Shown: one piece after another, positions 22,153 through 29,024 of the stretch
Numbering within the stretch: position 1 is the stretch's first letter
Layout: the number at the start of each line of letters is the position of its first letter
Virus record (IMG/VR): IMGVR_UViG_3300027851_000078
Coordinates: 1-34,825 of that record
Direction: 5' to 3' (one strand)
Origin: a virus
DNA: 34,825 nt
The notes under the pieces: generated by a model
Database searches by the model: none
What the model was told of the DNA's origin: nothing
The model's input: the letters and a program-made list of their open reading frames with translations, nothing else
Translations under genes and position numbers: made by a program

Positions 22153-22352
22153 GCAGTCACCCGATCGACATAAGCCTTCGCGCCCTCGACGGACGTAAAG
22201 CCCACGCTCATCAATTCCCGCTCGGTGCCTTCCATGCGCCACAGGCGGATGCCCACGGTGGGGTGCTTGGTGATGCAAAACGTCCGCCCCATGGTGACGC
22301 CAACCCATGTTTCAGCGCCCGTGCGGTCAGTGCCGCGTGGTTCCCAAATCAT
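22149..22352 (-). CDS. Small hypothetical protein after the primase
   Basis: 67 residues (MIWEPRGTDRTGAETWVGVT; GRTFCITKHPTVGIRLWRME; ending VEGAKAYVDRVTA). Alternating short strands with a final helix; the ending 'G.f.S.e.Ak.yvd.' is common in small phage proteins. Coupled by ATGA overlaps to both neighbours. No function assigned. Confidence 0.65.
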   Translation of the reverse strand: MIWEPRGTDRTGAETWVGVTMGRTFCITKHPTVGIRLWRMEGTERELMSVGFTSVEGAKAYVDRVTA

Positions 22353-23284
22353 GCCTTGGCCTTTCTGCGATAAATGTCATTCCAATCCTCGCCAGCGATT
22401 TGCGGGATATGGACGGTTACGGTGATCTGCTTTGATGCGAGGCGGCGGGCGAGTTCATACGCTGCCGCCTGCCCCGTGAAATTCGCGTCATTGTCGCCAA
22501 ATATCGCCACCTCGTCGCAGCCTTCGGGCGGTATCCACTTGGCAAGCATCGTTGCGTTAAGCGCAGCCCACACAGGCAGCTTGTGAATTGCGCCCGCGCT
22601 CATGGCGGTTTCGATGCCCTCGGCAATGCCAAGCGCCCCGCCGTTGAAGTCTGTCAGGCGAACGCAAGACCCATCAGGGACAGGCCCCGGCATCAGCTTA
22701 CGCGGCGATGCCATTTCAGCCTTTGCCAGACCATCGGCCCGCAGAAATGTCCGGTGCATCGTCACCGCCTGACCATCAGGGCCAGACACAAGCGCGACCA
22801 TGCATGGCTTGACCCCTCCGTCACCGTCCCGCAGCGCAGCCCCAAAGCGCAGCGCCTTGGGATAGACGGGTTCGCCAAGCCCCCTTGCGGTCAGGTATTT
22901 GTCGGCAAGGTCTCCCGCCTGCATTGGCTTGGTCTCGGCCCATACGGCGCGAAGCACTTGGCGGCGCTCGTCATCCGTCATGTCGGGCCGCTTCAAAGCA
23001 TCAGGCCGCAGGTTTCCGATCAGTTCGTCAATCTGCCGCGCTACCTCGGCAAAGGGCTTGCCCGTGAAGCCTTGGGCCAGCTTCATCCCGTCACCTGCGC
23101 CGCACTGGTTGCAGACGTAAGTTCCGCGCCCGTCCTTGTTATCCCAACGAAAGCGATCCTCGCCCCCGCACATCGGGCAAGGGCCGTGCTTGTCGCGCAA
23201 TGCCATCTCAGGGACGCCAAGGGCTAGCAAGATGCCCCGCCATTTGCCCTTAGCTACGTTGGTGGTTTTGTCGTGGAAGGTCAT
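22349..23284 (-). CDS. DNA primase with zinc ribbon and Toprim domain
   Basis: 311 residues. The N-terminal zinc ribbon has CPMCGGEDRFRWDN and YVCNQCGAGDG (four cysteines, about residues 36-63), the P4-alpha-type primase zinc domain. The Toprim region follows with GIAEGIETAMSAGA (acidic Glu of the first motif) and DEVAIFGDNDANFTGQ (DxD motif), ending QIAGEDWNDIYR. It lacks a fused helicase domain; the helicase is the separate overlapping gene upstream. Makes RNA primers for phage DNA replication. Confidence 0.9.
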   Translation of the reverse strand: MTFHDKTTNVAKGKWRGILLALGVPEMALRDKHGPCPMCGGEDRFRWDNKDGRGTYVCNQCGAGDGMKLAQGFTGKPFAEVARQIDELIGNLRPDALKRPDMTDDERRQVLRAVWAETKPMQAGDLADKYLTARGLGEPVYPKALRFGAALRDGDGGVKPCMVALVSGPDGQAVTMHRTFLRADGLAKAEMASPRKLMPGPVPDGSCVRLTDFNGGALGIAEGIETAMSAGAIHKLPVWAALNATMLAKWIPPEGCDEVAIFGDNDANFTGQAAAYELARRLASKQITVTVHIPQIAGEDWNDIYRRKAKA

Positions 23285-24759
23285 TGCTGACCCCGCTTAG
23301 CTTCTTGCTGCTTGGCATAGGCAATGCGGCGGCTTCTCTCATAATTGAGGAAGGCTTGATCCGGCTCGCGCGGCGTATCGCGCAGACCCTTGGGCCATAC
23401 GCCATACTTGCCCCTGTAAAGCGCCTTAGCCAGCTTTCCGCCACGCACACGCGACCGATCAACATGCAGCGCCATGGACCAGAAGGCTTGCTTATCGGCC
23501 ATCGTCGGCAGGACGCGCCGCCCCGTCAGTTCGACCAGTTCACCGTCTGCCGTTTCGACACCCGCAACAGGCTTCCGCTCATGGCCGCACGTTGGGCATT
23601 TAAGCCCCGTGTGAAGGGTAGCGCATACGCTGCAAGGCTTGGGCAGGGCTTCGGCCTTGGGCTTGCGCTCCTGCTTACCCTTGGCCGTGCTATCAAGCGT
23701 GGTGTGCTTAATGTCAGTCACCAGCCCCAAGCGGATGGAGTTTCCGGCATGGTCTAGGATCAGGCAATCTTCGGTGCCGGCATTAACGCGAAGCCCGCGA
23801 CCGATCTTCTGAACATGCAGGATTTCGGATTGCGTAGGGGCGGCGTCGATGATGCAGGACACGGGCAAATCGACGCCCGTTGTCATGGTGCGGACGGAGC
23901 AAATCACCCGCACTTCGCCCTTGCGAAACTGTCGGTTGAGGTGTTCGCGCTCCACAATGTCGGTGTTGGCGTCGACGTATCCAGCCGACACCCCAGCGCG
24001 AAGAAAGCCCGCTTGCAGTTGGGATGCATGGGCGCGGTTGACGGCAAAGCAAAGCGTGGGGCGGTTCTCGCCTTTCCCTAGCCACGTTTCGACAACCGAC
24101 CCGACAAGCTGGGCGGTTCCCATAACCTCGGCCAAGCCCGCCTCGGCATAGTCGCCCGCAACCGTCTTGACGCCCGACAGGTTCGGCACGTCAGGCGCAT
24201 AGGCGGAAAACTTGGACAGGTATCCCGCCTCGATCAGTTCCCCGATGGTGACGGGGATAACCAGATCCTGCCAGCGCAAGCCCATGCCCTTTGCCCAAGG
24301 CGTTGCAGACAATCCGACGAAGTAAATGTCGGGCCGCTCGTCCATCAGCTTTTCGACAGCCTCGGAACGGATGTGGCATTCGTCCACCAGCACCAGCGCA
24401 GCCGATGGGATTTCGCGGCGGGCAAGGGTCTGGACCGATGCCACCTGAACAGGTGCAAGGCGATCCGTGCGCGGGTGGTTCGCCTGCATAACGCCTATGC
24501 CAGCAATACCCTCAGCCTCGAAGGCTTCAACGGTCTGGTTAATCAGGCTGATAGCCGGTGCCGTGAAGATGACACGGTTTCCCTTGGCTTGGGCTGCTTC
24601 GATGATTTTCGCAGCGACAAGGGTTTTTCCGAAGCCTGTAGGCCCTTGGACAACTACCCGCTTGTTTCCCTGTGCCAGAGAAGCGCGAAGCATCTGGATA
24701 GCGTTTTCCTGATGCGGACGGAGTGCCTTGGGGGAAGGCTTGGCGAACATATCAAGCAT
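23281..24759 (-). CDS. Superfamily 2 DEAD/DEAH-type helicase
   Basis: 492 residues. All main motifs are visible: RPHQENAIQML, Walker A GPTGFGKTLVA (about residues 39-49), TAPAISL, Walker B LVLVDECHI (DECH), motif III GLSATPWAKG, and in the second domain TLCFAVNRAHA, TMTTGVDLP and motif VI QKIGRGLRV. The C-terminus holds a zinc-binding knuckle (CSVC and CPTC). It resembles phage replicative/repair helicases of the SSL2/RecQ-like group found beside primases. The ATG at 24759 is used here; an ATG at 24750 is possible. Overlaps the upstream gene by eight bases. Confidence 0.9.
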   Translation of the reverse strand: MLDMFAKPSPKALRPHQENAIQMLRASLAQGNKRVVVQGPTGFGKTLVAAKIIEAAQAKGNRVIFTAPAISLINQTVEAFEAEGIAGIGVMQANHPRTDRLAPVQVASVQTLARREIPSAALVLVDECHIRSEAVEKLMDERPDIYFVGLSATPWAKGMGLRWQDLVIPVTIGELIEAGYLSKFSAYAPDVPNLSGVKTVAGDYAEAGLAEVMGTAQLVGSVVETWLGKGENRPTLCFAVNRAHASQLQAGFLRAGVSAGYVDANTDIVEREHLNRQFRKGEVRVICSVRTMTTGVDLPVSCIIDAAPTQSEILHVQKIGRGLRVNAGTEDCLILDHAGNSIRLGLVTDIKHTTLDSTAKGKQERKPKAEALPKPCSVCATLHTGLKCPTCGHERKPVAGVETADGELVELTGRRVLPTMADKQAFWSMALHVDRSRVRGGKLAKALYRGKYGVWPKGLRDTPREPDQAFLNYERSRRIAYAKQQEAKRGQQ

Positions 24760-25243
24760 GGGTGCGACCCCCTGCGATTACCCGCAATCTGGCTTGGGCT
24801 TCTTTGGGTCCAACGTCAGTAAGACAGTGGGACATTTTGTCCCGCCCATACCGGGACATTTTTGGTTGATCTACCGGGACATTTTGCAGAAATTTTCCGA
24901 CCCAATCCGCGCCGCAAAACGCGCAAAGCGTCCAAACGTCAACCGTGTATTGAGTAGCCTTACCATGCCCACCCTTGATGCTTGAGACGGCCCGAAGCAC
25001 GTCCAGATCACGGAGCAATGCGAAAGTGCGCGATACGGCCTTGACCGAAACGCCCGTCTTTTTCGCGATCTGCTCTCGGCTTGGGTGGATAAAGCCTTTA
25101 GGCCCATTCCGATGGTGGAACCACACGTTGACCAAAGCCATGGTCACATCGCGTTCAGATTTCGAGAAAGCGCCGTTCTTGATGCAATCCCGAACAACAC
25201 GGCGAAATGCAGCCTCTTGGCTGTCCTTGAAGGATGCCGTCAT
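24752..25243 (-). CDS. Winged-helix replication-initiation-like protein
   Basis: 163 residues. Helical start (DSQEAAFRRVVRDCIKNGAF), then SKSERDVTMALVNVWFHHRN and a helix-turn-helix PSREQIAKKTGVSVKAVSRT with FALLRDLDVLRAVSSIKGGH as the wing region. It resembles the N-terminal DNA-binding domain of phage replication initiators (DnaD/RepA-like). The C-terminal part is polar and ends RVIAGGRTHA. It heads the replication gene string with helicase and primase; the ATG overlaps the stop of the 24-codon ORF upstream. Confidence 0.7.
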   Translation of the reverse strand: MTASFKDSQEAAFRRVVRDCIKNGAFSKSERDVTMALVNVWFHHRNGPKGFIHPSREQIAKKTGVSVKAVSRTFALLRDLDVLRAVSSIKGGHGKATQYTVDVWTLCAFCGADWVGKFLQNVPVDQPKMSRYGRDKMSHCLTDVGPKEAQARLRVIAGGRTHA

Positions 25244-25314
25244 GACAGCACCCGTTCACAAATGTTCACGATTGAAGAAACCGACAGAATCGGTATATTA
25301 GCCTCAACGGGCAT
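25240..25314 (-). CDS. 24-residue leader ORF coupled to the replication initiator
   Basis: ATG at 25314 with a perfect AGGAGG (25322-25327) seven bases upstream, encoding MPVEANIPILSVSSIVNICE, then RVLS and a TGA that overlaps the ATG of the next gene (ATGA). The hydrophobic peptide has no known family. The strong ribosome site and coupling suggest it sets translation of the replication gene, or acts as a small membrane-seeking peptide. The coding strand includes two GTTCAC direct repeats (plus strand 25254-25259 and 25264-25269). Confidence 0.65.
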   Translation of the reverse strand: MPVEANIPILSVSSIVNICERVLS

Positions 25315-25347
25315 AGTCCGGCCTCCTGTGACGGGCGGTTATGTCAA

Positions 25348-25382
25348 GGGCCGTAGTGGTGTTGGTAGCACCGTTGCGGCCC
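25348..25382 (-). promoter_or_regulatory. Compound hairpin at the 5' end of the replication transcript
   Basis: Outer stem GGGCCG (25348-25353) with CGGCCC (25377-25382), 4/4 internal loop, inner stem GGTG/CACC. It starts about where the promoter at 25389-25417 would initiate, so it would cap the RNA 5' end ahead of the leader ORF. Confidence 0.5.
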
Positions 25383-25388
25383 GCTTCA

Positions 25389-25417
25389 TTTCTAGCACAA
25401 AAACACCATTGAATCAA
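25389..25417 (-). promoter_or_regulatory. Leftward promoter for the replication genes
   Basis: Minus strand TTGATT (25417-25412), 17-base spacer, TAGAAA (25394-25389) with an extended -10 TGC directly before it. Four of six matches in each box. It lies in the 125-base gap after the VRR-NUC gene. Confidence 0.5.
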
Positions 25418-25428
25418 ATGATTAGGGG

Positions 25429-25779
25429 TCATGCGACACCCCACGCGGCCAGCCGCTCGTCCACATCGGCAATGCTGCGAACGATGCCCACGCGATAGCC
25501 CAAAGCCCGCAGGCGGTCATGCACGGCCCGCTGCGCGTCAGTCGGGTATCCGCCTTCGGCCTTCACCTCGAAGAACAGCGGGCCAACGTGCGAAGGGGCC
25601 ATGATGATAAGATCAGGCCAGCCGACAACCATTCCCGCCAGTTTGGCTTGGCCGATTTCGCGGGCTATGTCTTTGCCGCTCTTATTGATCTCGTTCTTGG
25701 AGTGGTGGACGATCCAAGCGGGATATTGCGCCCGCAGGTATTTGACGATTGCGCGCTGGATCGGGGCTTCTTTTCTCAT
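25429..25779 (-). CDS. VRR-NUC domain nuclease
   Basis: 116 residues. Matches the VRR-NUC fold, a PD-(D/E)XK nuclease used for branched DNA: an early helix (EAPIQRAIVKYLRAQYPAWI), KNEINKSGKD, the catalytic set GWPDLIIMAP (Asp), GPLFFEVKAEGG (E-x-K) and TDAQRAVHDRLRALGYRVGI followed by VRSIADVDERL. Length is normal for stand-alone phage VRR-NUC proteins, thought to resolve replication or recombination intermediates. The ATG overlaps the previous stop (ATGA). Confidence 0.9.
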   Translation of the reverse strand: MRKEAPIQRAIVKYLRAQYPAWIVHHSKNEINKSGKDIAREIGQAKLAGMVVGWPDLIIMAPSHVGPLFFEVKAEGGYPTDAQRAVHDRLRALGYRVGIVRSIADVDERLAAWGVA

Positions 25780-25970
25780 GCCCGCCCCCGCTCGAGGATC
25801 AGGTGCTTGGCAAGGTAGCGGTCAGCGGCTGCGCGGTTGCGGTTGTTTACGCGCTCGGCTCTGCGCTTGAGGTCGATGGAAGCACGATGCCCAGAGACTT
25901 CGCCCGTGTTTGCAGGGCGGCTATCTCGCCCGCGAATGGCGACCGATAGCCAACGGCGAAGCGATGCCAC
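25776..25970 (-). CDS. Possible small basic protein, start uncertain
   Basis: The frame ending at 25776 has a coding-like final third (KRRAERVNNRNRAAADRYLA, then KHLILERGRA), and its TGA overlaps the VRR-NUC ATG, the junction style used all over this arm. No ATG, GTG or TTG occurs in that stretch; the nearest usable start is a GTG at 25970, inside the preceding 63-residue gene in another frame. Either a long overlap, a rare start codon or a frameshift from the preceding gene is needed. Basic helical tail; function unknown. Confidence 0.4.
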   Translation of the reverse strand: MASLRRWLSVAIRGRDSRPANTGEVSGHRASIDLKRRAERVNNRNRAAADRYLAKHLILERGRA

Positions 25971-26038
25971 CCAACCAGTTCCTGTGCGGGCAGCTTGGCG
26001 ATTGCGGCCAGCTTCTGCGCTTGTTCCTGCGGGTCCAT
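25847..26038 (-). CDS. Small hypothetical protein upstream of the VRR-NUC gene
   Basis: 63 residues from the ATG at 26038, preceded by AGGTGA. MDPQEQAQKLAAIAKLPAQE is helical, followed by GWHRFAVGYRSPFAGEIAAL and a Ser-rich end (PSTSSAEPSA). No family recognised. First gene of the leftward string after the Cro-like gene's terminator; its upstream region (26058-26090) can form a 7-bp stem GGCCGAG/CTCGGCC. Confidence 0.6.
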   Translation of the reverse strand: MDPQEQAQKLAAIAKLPAQELVGWHRFAVGYRSPFAGEIAALQTRAKSLGIVLPSTSSAEPSA

Positions 26039-26132
26039 GCGTCACCTGAATAAAGTTGGCCGAGACGGGTGTGGCTTCACCGCCTCGGCCAGTAACCGCG
26101 CCCAACAGGGAGGAATTAGCGCGGATGTCAGG

Positions 26133-26151
26133 AAAAACCGAAGTCATTCGG
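26133..26151 (-). terminator. Short intrinsic terminator at the end of the Cro-like gene
   Basis: CCGAA (minus, 26151-26147) and TTCGG (26142-26138) with a 4-base loop, followed by TTTTT (26137-26133). The stop codon of the Cro-like gene lies in the loop region. The short stem makes it weak. Confidence 0.5.
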
Positions 26152-26395
26152 CTGCCCCTTGAATTTTGGGTTGCGATGTGCCATATTTCTTGGCAGGGGC
26201 TTTCCAGATGAACGCCTCAGGAGGGCAATAAATCCCATGGCGTTCACAGAGTTCTTTCAGGGGGAAATACCAAAGGCCGGAAAACTGGCCAGACGATTTG
26301 GCATGTCGAATAGCGCGATCCGTCCAGCCCAAGCCGTTCTTGAGCGTGTCTGGCGTGATGGCGTCAATGATGCGGGAGGCGTGATTGTTGGTCAT
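26144..26395 (-). CDS. Cro-like DNA-binding protein
   Basis: 83 residues from the ATG at 26395. Sequence NNHASRIIDAITPDTLKNGL, then GWTDRAIRHAKSSGQFSGLW and YFPLKELCERHGIYCPPEAF: a helix-turn-helix of the type found in Cro analogues of alphaproteobacterial phages and prophages. Divergent from the repressor gene, with an operator at 26406-26422 only 11 bases upstream of the start. No ribosome binding site is visible, so a leaderless message is possible. Terminates in a short hairpin. It could alternatively be an excisionase-like or other small regulator. Confidence 0.7.
   Translation of the reverse strand: MTNNHASRIIDAITPDTLKNGLGWTDRAIRHAKSSGQFSGLWYFPLKELCERHGIYCPPEAFIWKAPAKKYGTSQPKIQGAAE
26179..26195. 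promoter_or_regulatory. Operator-like site 1
   Basis: TGCCATATTTCTTGGCA, one mismatch from the inverted repeat TGCCAA-N5-TTGGCA shared with three other sites. It lies inside the 3' end of the Cro-like gene, so it may be a secondary or chance site. Confidence 0.5.
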
Positions 26396-26405
26396 AACGG
26401 CACCA

Positions 26406-26422
26406 TGCCAAATTACTTGGCA
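26406..26422. promoter_or_regulatory. Operator 2 between Cro-like and repressor genes
   Basis: TGCCAAATTACTTGGCA, perfect inverted repeat TGCCAA-N5-TTGGCA in the divergent intergenic region. Repressor bound here would cover the start region of the Cro-like gene. Confidence 0.8.
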
Positions 26423-26482
26423 CGGGTCAAGACAAACGATCCACCATTGCCGCAAATAATTTGTCACGGCACAACAGATGGT

Positions 26483-26752
26483 ATGGACCTAGATGAAAAA
26501 CCCTTTGGCGATATCGCCGCCCGTCTCCGCTGGCATCGCCAGTTGGAAGGACTTGAACAAAAAGAATATGCCGAGACCGCCGGGTTAAAGCGGTCTCAGC
26601 TCTCTAACTGGGAATCGGGTGACTATCGCTTGTCGCTCGACGGTGCCCGCGCCTTGCGGAAAACATACGGGTTATCGTTGGACTTCCTGTTTGAAGGCAT
26701 AGACGATGCGTTACCTATGACCCTTAGGGTAGCTTGGCGCGACAAGCCTTGA
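26483..26752 (+). CDS. CI-like repressor (XRE-family helix-turn-helix)
   Basis: 89 residues from the ATG at 26483; longer in-frame starts run through the operator. HTH region: FGDIAARLRWHRQLEGLEQK, EYAETAGLKRSQLSNWESGD, YRLSLDGARALRKTYGLSLD, then FLFEGIDDALP. This is the classic XRE domain (Q-x-x-x-A-x-x-x-G-x-x-x-x-x-x-x-x-x-E-x-G). There is no C-terminal peptidase domain, so induction by RecA-stimulated self-cleavage is not expected. Four similar 17-bp operators surround it, two on the side of the rightward operon. It most likely maintains lysogeny. Confidence 0.85.
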   Translation: MDLDEKPFGDIAARLRWHRQLEGLEQKEYAETAGLKRSQLSNWESGDYRLSLDGARALRKTYGLSLDFLFEGIDDALPMTLRVAWRDKP

Positions 26753-26783
26753 GTTAGAGCATCCAAAAAATCTATCGTGAAAG

Positions 26784-26806
26784 AGGAGGTCCGAGCGGCC
26801 TCCTTT
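26784..26806 (+). terminator. Terminator-like hairpin after the repressor gene
   Basis: AGGAGG (26784-26789) pairs with CCTCCT (26799-26804), 9-base loop, followed by TTTAG. Short T-run, so weak. It lies 32 bases past the repressor stop and would separate the repressor message from the rightward operon. Confidence 0.55.
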
Positions 26807-26907
26807 AGCGTTTCAAGCCTGTCCAAAATTTACCCCTATATCCAAAAGAATAGGGAATCATCTACTGCGGCAGCCGGATTCGTCAAGCGGCATAAGCCAA
26901 AAAGACA

Positions 26908-26924
26908 TTCCAAGAAATTTGGCA
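26908..26924. promoter_or_regulatory. Operator 3
   Basis: TTCCAAGAAATTTGGCA, the reverse complement of TGCCAAATTTCTTGGAA, one arm with a mismatch. Its centre is 31 bases, about three helical turns, from operator 4, suited to cooperative repressor binding. Confidence 0.75.
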
Positions 26925-26932
26925 AATAGTTC

Positions 26933-26961
26933 TTGCCGTGCCAAACTTCTTGGCGTAAAGT
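26933..26961 (+). promoter_or_regulatory. Rightward (PR-like) early promoter
   Basis: TTGCCG at 26933-26938, spacer of exactly 17 bases that is operator 4, TAAAGT at 26956-26961. Four of six matches in each box. Start expected near 26968, 15 bases ahead of the GGAGG of the first rightward gene. Confidence 0.65.
26939..26955. promoter_or_regulatory. Operator 4 inside the rightward promoter
   Basis: TGCCAAACTTCTTGGCG fills the spacer between the -35 and -10 boxes, so bound repressor would exclude RNA polymerase. Confidence 0.8.
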
Positions 26962-26992
26962 CACTTCATAGCCCAACGGCATGGAGGACGAC

Positions 26993-27286
26993 ATGACCCA
27001 CTACTTCACCCGGACGATCTGCTTCCAAGACCTGAACGACTTCGAGACGGACGCCGACTTTTCCGCCGACGACGAAGGCAACGTATCGCTTGAAGCCTGC
27101 CAGCTTGGCGGCATGAAGCTGACCGCCACCCAGATCGCCGAAATCATGGGGCGCGCGCAATTCGACGCGCAAGAGGCATCCGCGCAAGACTGGTGGGTTG
27201 CCGATGGTTGGGCCGAAGCCGAGCAGGACTACGCCGATGGCCTTGGCGATTACCGTTACGAGATGTCGCGGGAGGCCGCGGAATGA
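26993..27286 (+). CDS. First rightward gene, acidic hypothetical protein
   Basis: 97 residues. The ATG at 26993 is chosen because GGAGG (26983-26987) lies five bases before it; the ATG at 26981 overlaps that site. Very acidic: FQDLNDFETDADFSADDEGN, then MKLTATQIAEIMGRAQFDAQ and DWWVADGWAEAEQDYADGLG. No known domain. As the first gene behind the repressor-controlled promoter it would be made immediately on infection or induction; strongly acidic early proteins are often DNA mimics or inhibitors of host factors, but nothing here proves that. Confidence 0.75.
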   Translation: MTHYFTRTICFQDLNDFETDADFSADDEGNVSLEACQLGGMKLTATQIAEIMGRAQFDAQEASAQDWWVADGWAEAEQDYADGLGDYRYEMSREAAE

Positions 27287-27489
27287 GCCTCTCAACCAAC
27301 ATCCTGAACATCACCGGCGCAACTGTGCAGCACTGCGGTGGCGGCGAATTTCACCAGCCCTTTGACTGCGTAAACGTCATCACGGGCGGGGGATACGTTG
27401 CCCTGTTTCTGCCCGCTGGCACGGGTCAATCCGTTGCCGATGCGATCAACGCGGCAATCTCGCCCGCCATGGCGGAGGCCGCAGAATGA
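27283..27489 (+). CDS. Small hypothetical early protein
   Basis: 68 residues from the ATG at 27283 (ATGA overlap). MSLSTNILNITGATVQHCGG, then GEFHQPFDCVNVITGGGYVA and LFLPAGTGQSVADAINAAIS. Beta-rich with a helical end. The pattern occurs in small phage early proteins but I assign no function. Coupled to both neighbours. Confidence 0.7.
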   Translation: MSLSTNILNITGATVQHCGGGEFHQPFDCVNVITGGGYVALFLPAGTGQSVADAINAAISPAMAEAAE

Positions 27490-27668
27490 CCGAGCGTCAA
27501 GCACTCCACACCGCCGAGGCATGGCTGGCCGATTTCGACAACGCCATTGAGCGCGCCATTGTGCGCCCCGATCCCGCCAAGCCGAACAAGGGCAACATCC
27601 GCAAGTCCATCATCGGCATCGGCATGTTGGGCCTTGTCCTGACCGCAACCGTCATTTTCGCAGGATAA
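27486..27668 (+). CDS. Small tail-anchored membrane protein
   Basis: 60 residues. A helical N-terminal part (TERQALHTAEAWLADFDNAI), a basic stretch (PAKPNKGNIRKS) and a C-terminal transmembrane helix of about 18 residues (IIGIGMLGLVLTATVIFAG), with the N-terminus in the cytoplasm. ATGA overlap with the previous gene. Role unknown; it sits right before the recombination genes. Confidence 0.7.
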   Translation: MTERQALHTAEAWLADFDNAIERAIVRPDPAKPNKGNIRKSIIGIGMLGLVLTATVIFAG

Positions 27669-27672
27669 CACC

Positions 27673-28398
27673 ATGGCCGAACTTGCCCGCATCGAACCCG
27701 CCGCGCCCGTCGAAATCGCCTCGCCCATGATTGCGATGATTGAGCGTGTCGCCATGGACCCCAACGCCAGCATTGAAAAGCTGGAACGCATGTTGGACAT
27801 GCGCGACCGCTTGCAGGCGGAAACCGCCAAGGCCGCTTTTGCATCCGCATTCGCCGCCGCGTCTGCCGAGTTTCCGTCCATCCCGCTCAATGGCCGGGGC
27901 GACAAGAACAAGGCTTACGCGCTTCTTAAGGACATCATCGGCGGCACTCGCCCGATCCTGTCCCGCTATGGCTTGGCGCTTTCCTTTGGCGTTGAAAGCC
28001 ACCCCGACCGCGTGATCGTCACCGCCGAATTGATGCACGTCGCGGGCTATTCCAAGACCACCAGCATTGAACTGCCCAAGGATAACAGCGGCAGCAAGAA
28101 CGCCGTGCAGGCCGTTGGATCGTCGCAGACCTACGGGCAACGCTACACCGCACAAGCTATTCTTGGCCTGTCCCTTGGCGACGACACCGAAGATGATGGC
28201 AAGGCGGCTGGAAATGCCAGCATCACCGCAGACGAGTATTTCACGCTTCGCAATTTGCTGGACGAGGCCGAAGCCGACGAAGCCAAATTCTGTCAATACC
28301 TCAAGGTCAATAACCTTGAAGAACTGCCAAGCCGCATGTTTGCCAATGCCGTTTCCGCGCTTCGCAACAAGATCAAAGCCAAGAAGGCGGTGCAGTGA
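27673..28398 (+). CDS. erf: ERF-family single-strand annealing protein
   Basis: 241 residues, preceded by AGGATAA. Conserved ERF pattern: FASAFAAASAEFPSIPLNGR, GDKNKAYALLKDIIGGTRPI, LSRYGLALSF, VIVTAELMHVAGYSKTTSIE and AVQAVGSSQTYGQRYTAQAI, with LGLSLGDDTEDDG at the end of the core. Acts with the exonuclease and SSB encoded downstream in RecA-independent homologous recombination. The C-terminal helical tail (ITADEYFTLRNLLDEAEADE) is typical of these proteins. Confidence 0.92.
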   Translation: MAELARIEPAAPVEIASPMIAMIERVAMDPNASIEKLERMLDMRDRLQAETAKAAFASAFAAASAEFPSIPLNGRGDKNKAYALLKDIIGGTRPILSRYGLALSFGVESHPDRVIVTAELMHVAGYSKTTSIELPKDNSGSKNAVQAVGSSQTYGQRYTAQAILGLSLGDDTEDDGKAAGNASITADEYFTLRNLLDEAEADEAKFCQYLKVNNLEELPSRMFANAVSALRNKIKAKKAVQ

Positions 28399-29024
28399 TG
28401 GAACAGCACTCGCCGGAATGGTTCGCCGCCCGCTTGGGTAAGGTCACAGGTTCCCGTGTTGCCGACCTCATGGCTAAGACCAAATCGGGCTACAGCACCA
28501 GCCGCGCCAACTACATGGCCGAACTGATCTGCGAACGCCTGACGGGCCAGCAAGGGGAGCGCTTCGCCAATGCCGCTATGGCATGGGGGACCGAGACGGA
28601 GCCGCAAGCCCGCGCCGCGTATGAATTCCTGACAGACCGCGCCGTGACAGAAACGGGCTTTGTCCTGCACCCCACGCTTGCCGACTTCGGCGCATCGCCT
28701 GACGGTCTGGTGGGCGAGGATGGGTTGCTGGAAATCAAATGCCCAAACACCGCCACGCACATTGAAACGCTACTCAATGAAGCGGTGCCGGGGAAATACA
28801 TCACCCAAATGCAGGCGCAAATGGCTTGCACAGGCCGCGCTTGGTGCGACTTCGTTTCGTTCGATCCGCGCCTTCCCGGCGATCTGCAACTGTGGGTCAA
28901 GCGCGTTGATCGTGACGCCGCTTTCATCACCGAAATGGAAAGCGAAACCCGCGCTTTCCTGACCGAACTTGACGCGAAGGTTGAAGCCTTGCGCACCCGC
29001 TACAGCATGGAGAAAGCAGCATAA
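28398..29024 (+). CDS. YqaJ/lambda-type exonuclease
   Basis: 208 residues from the ATG at 28398 (a GTG at 28395 is possible; the ERF stop overlaps). Motifs: [20 protein letters not shown] (start of YqaJ domain), [37 protein letters not shown] (the D...E-x-K catalytic centre) and [13 protein letters not shown]. Digests 5' ends of double-stranded DNA so that the ERF protein can load. Forms an operon with it and SSB. Confidence 0.93.
   Translation: MEQHSPEWFAARLGKVTGSRVADLMAKTKSGYSTSRANYMAELICERLTGQQGERFANAAMAWGTETEPQARAAYEFLTDRAVTETGFVLHPTLADFGASPDGLVGEDGLLEIKCPNTATHIETLLNEAVPGKYITQMQAQMACTGRAWCDFVSFDPRLPGDLQLWVKRVDRDAAFITEMESETRAFLTELDAKVEALRTRYSMEKAA

Noticed and set aside
25272-25299. Plus-strand promoter-like pair TTGAAG and TATATT over ACCGA-N5-TCGGT
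   Set aside because: It lies within the leader ORF on the other strand, and no plus-strand gene follows for over 1 kb, so a chance match is likely.
25342-25347. Perfect minus-strand TTGACA
   Set aside because: No acceptable -10 box at 15-19 bases; the better promoter is the pair at 25389-25417.
26623-26826. 67-codon minus-strand frame antisense to the repressor's end
   Set aside because: It looks protein-like at the start, but it has no ribosome site and covers the well-supported repressor gene and its terminator.
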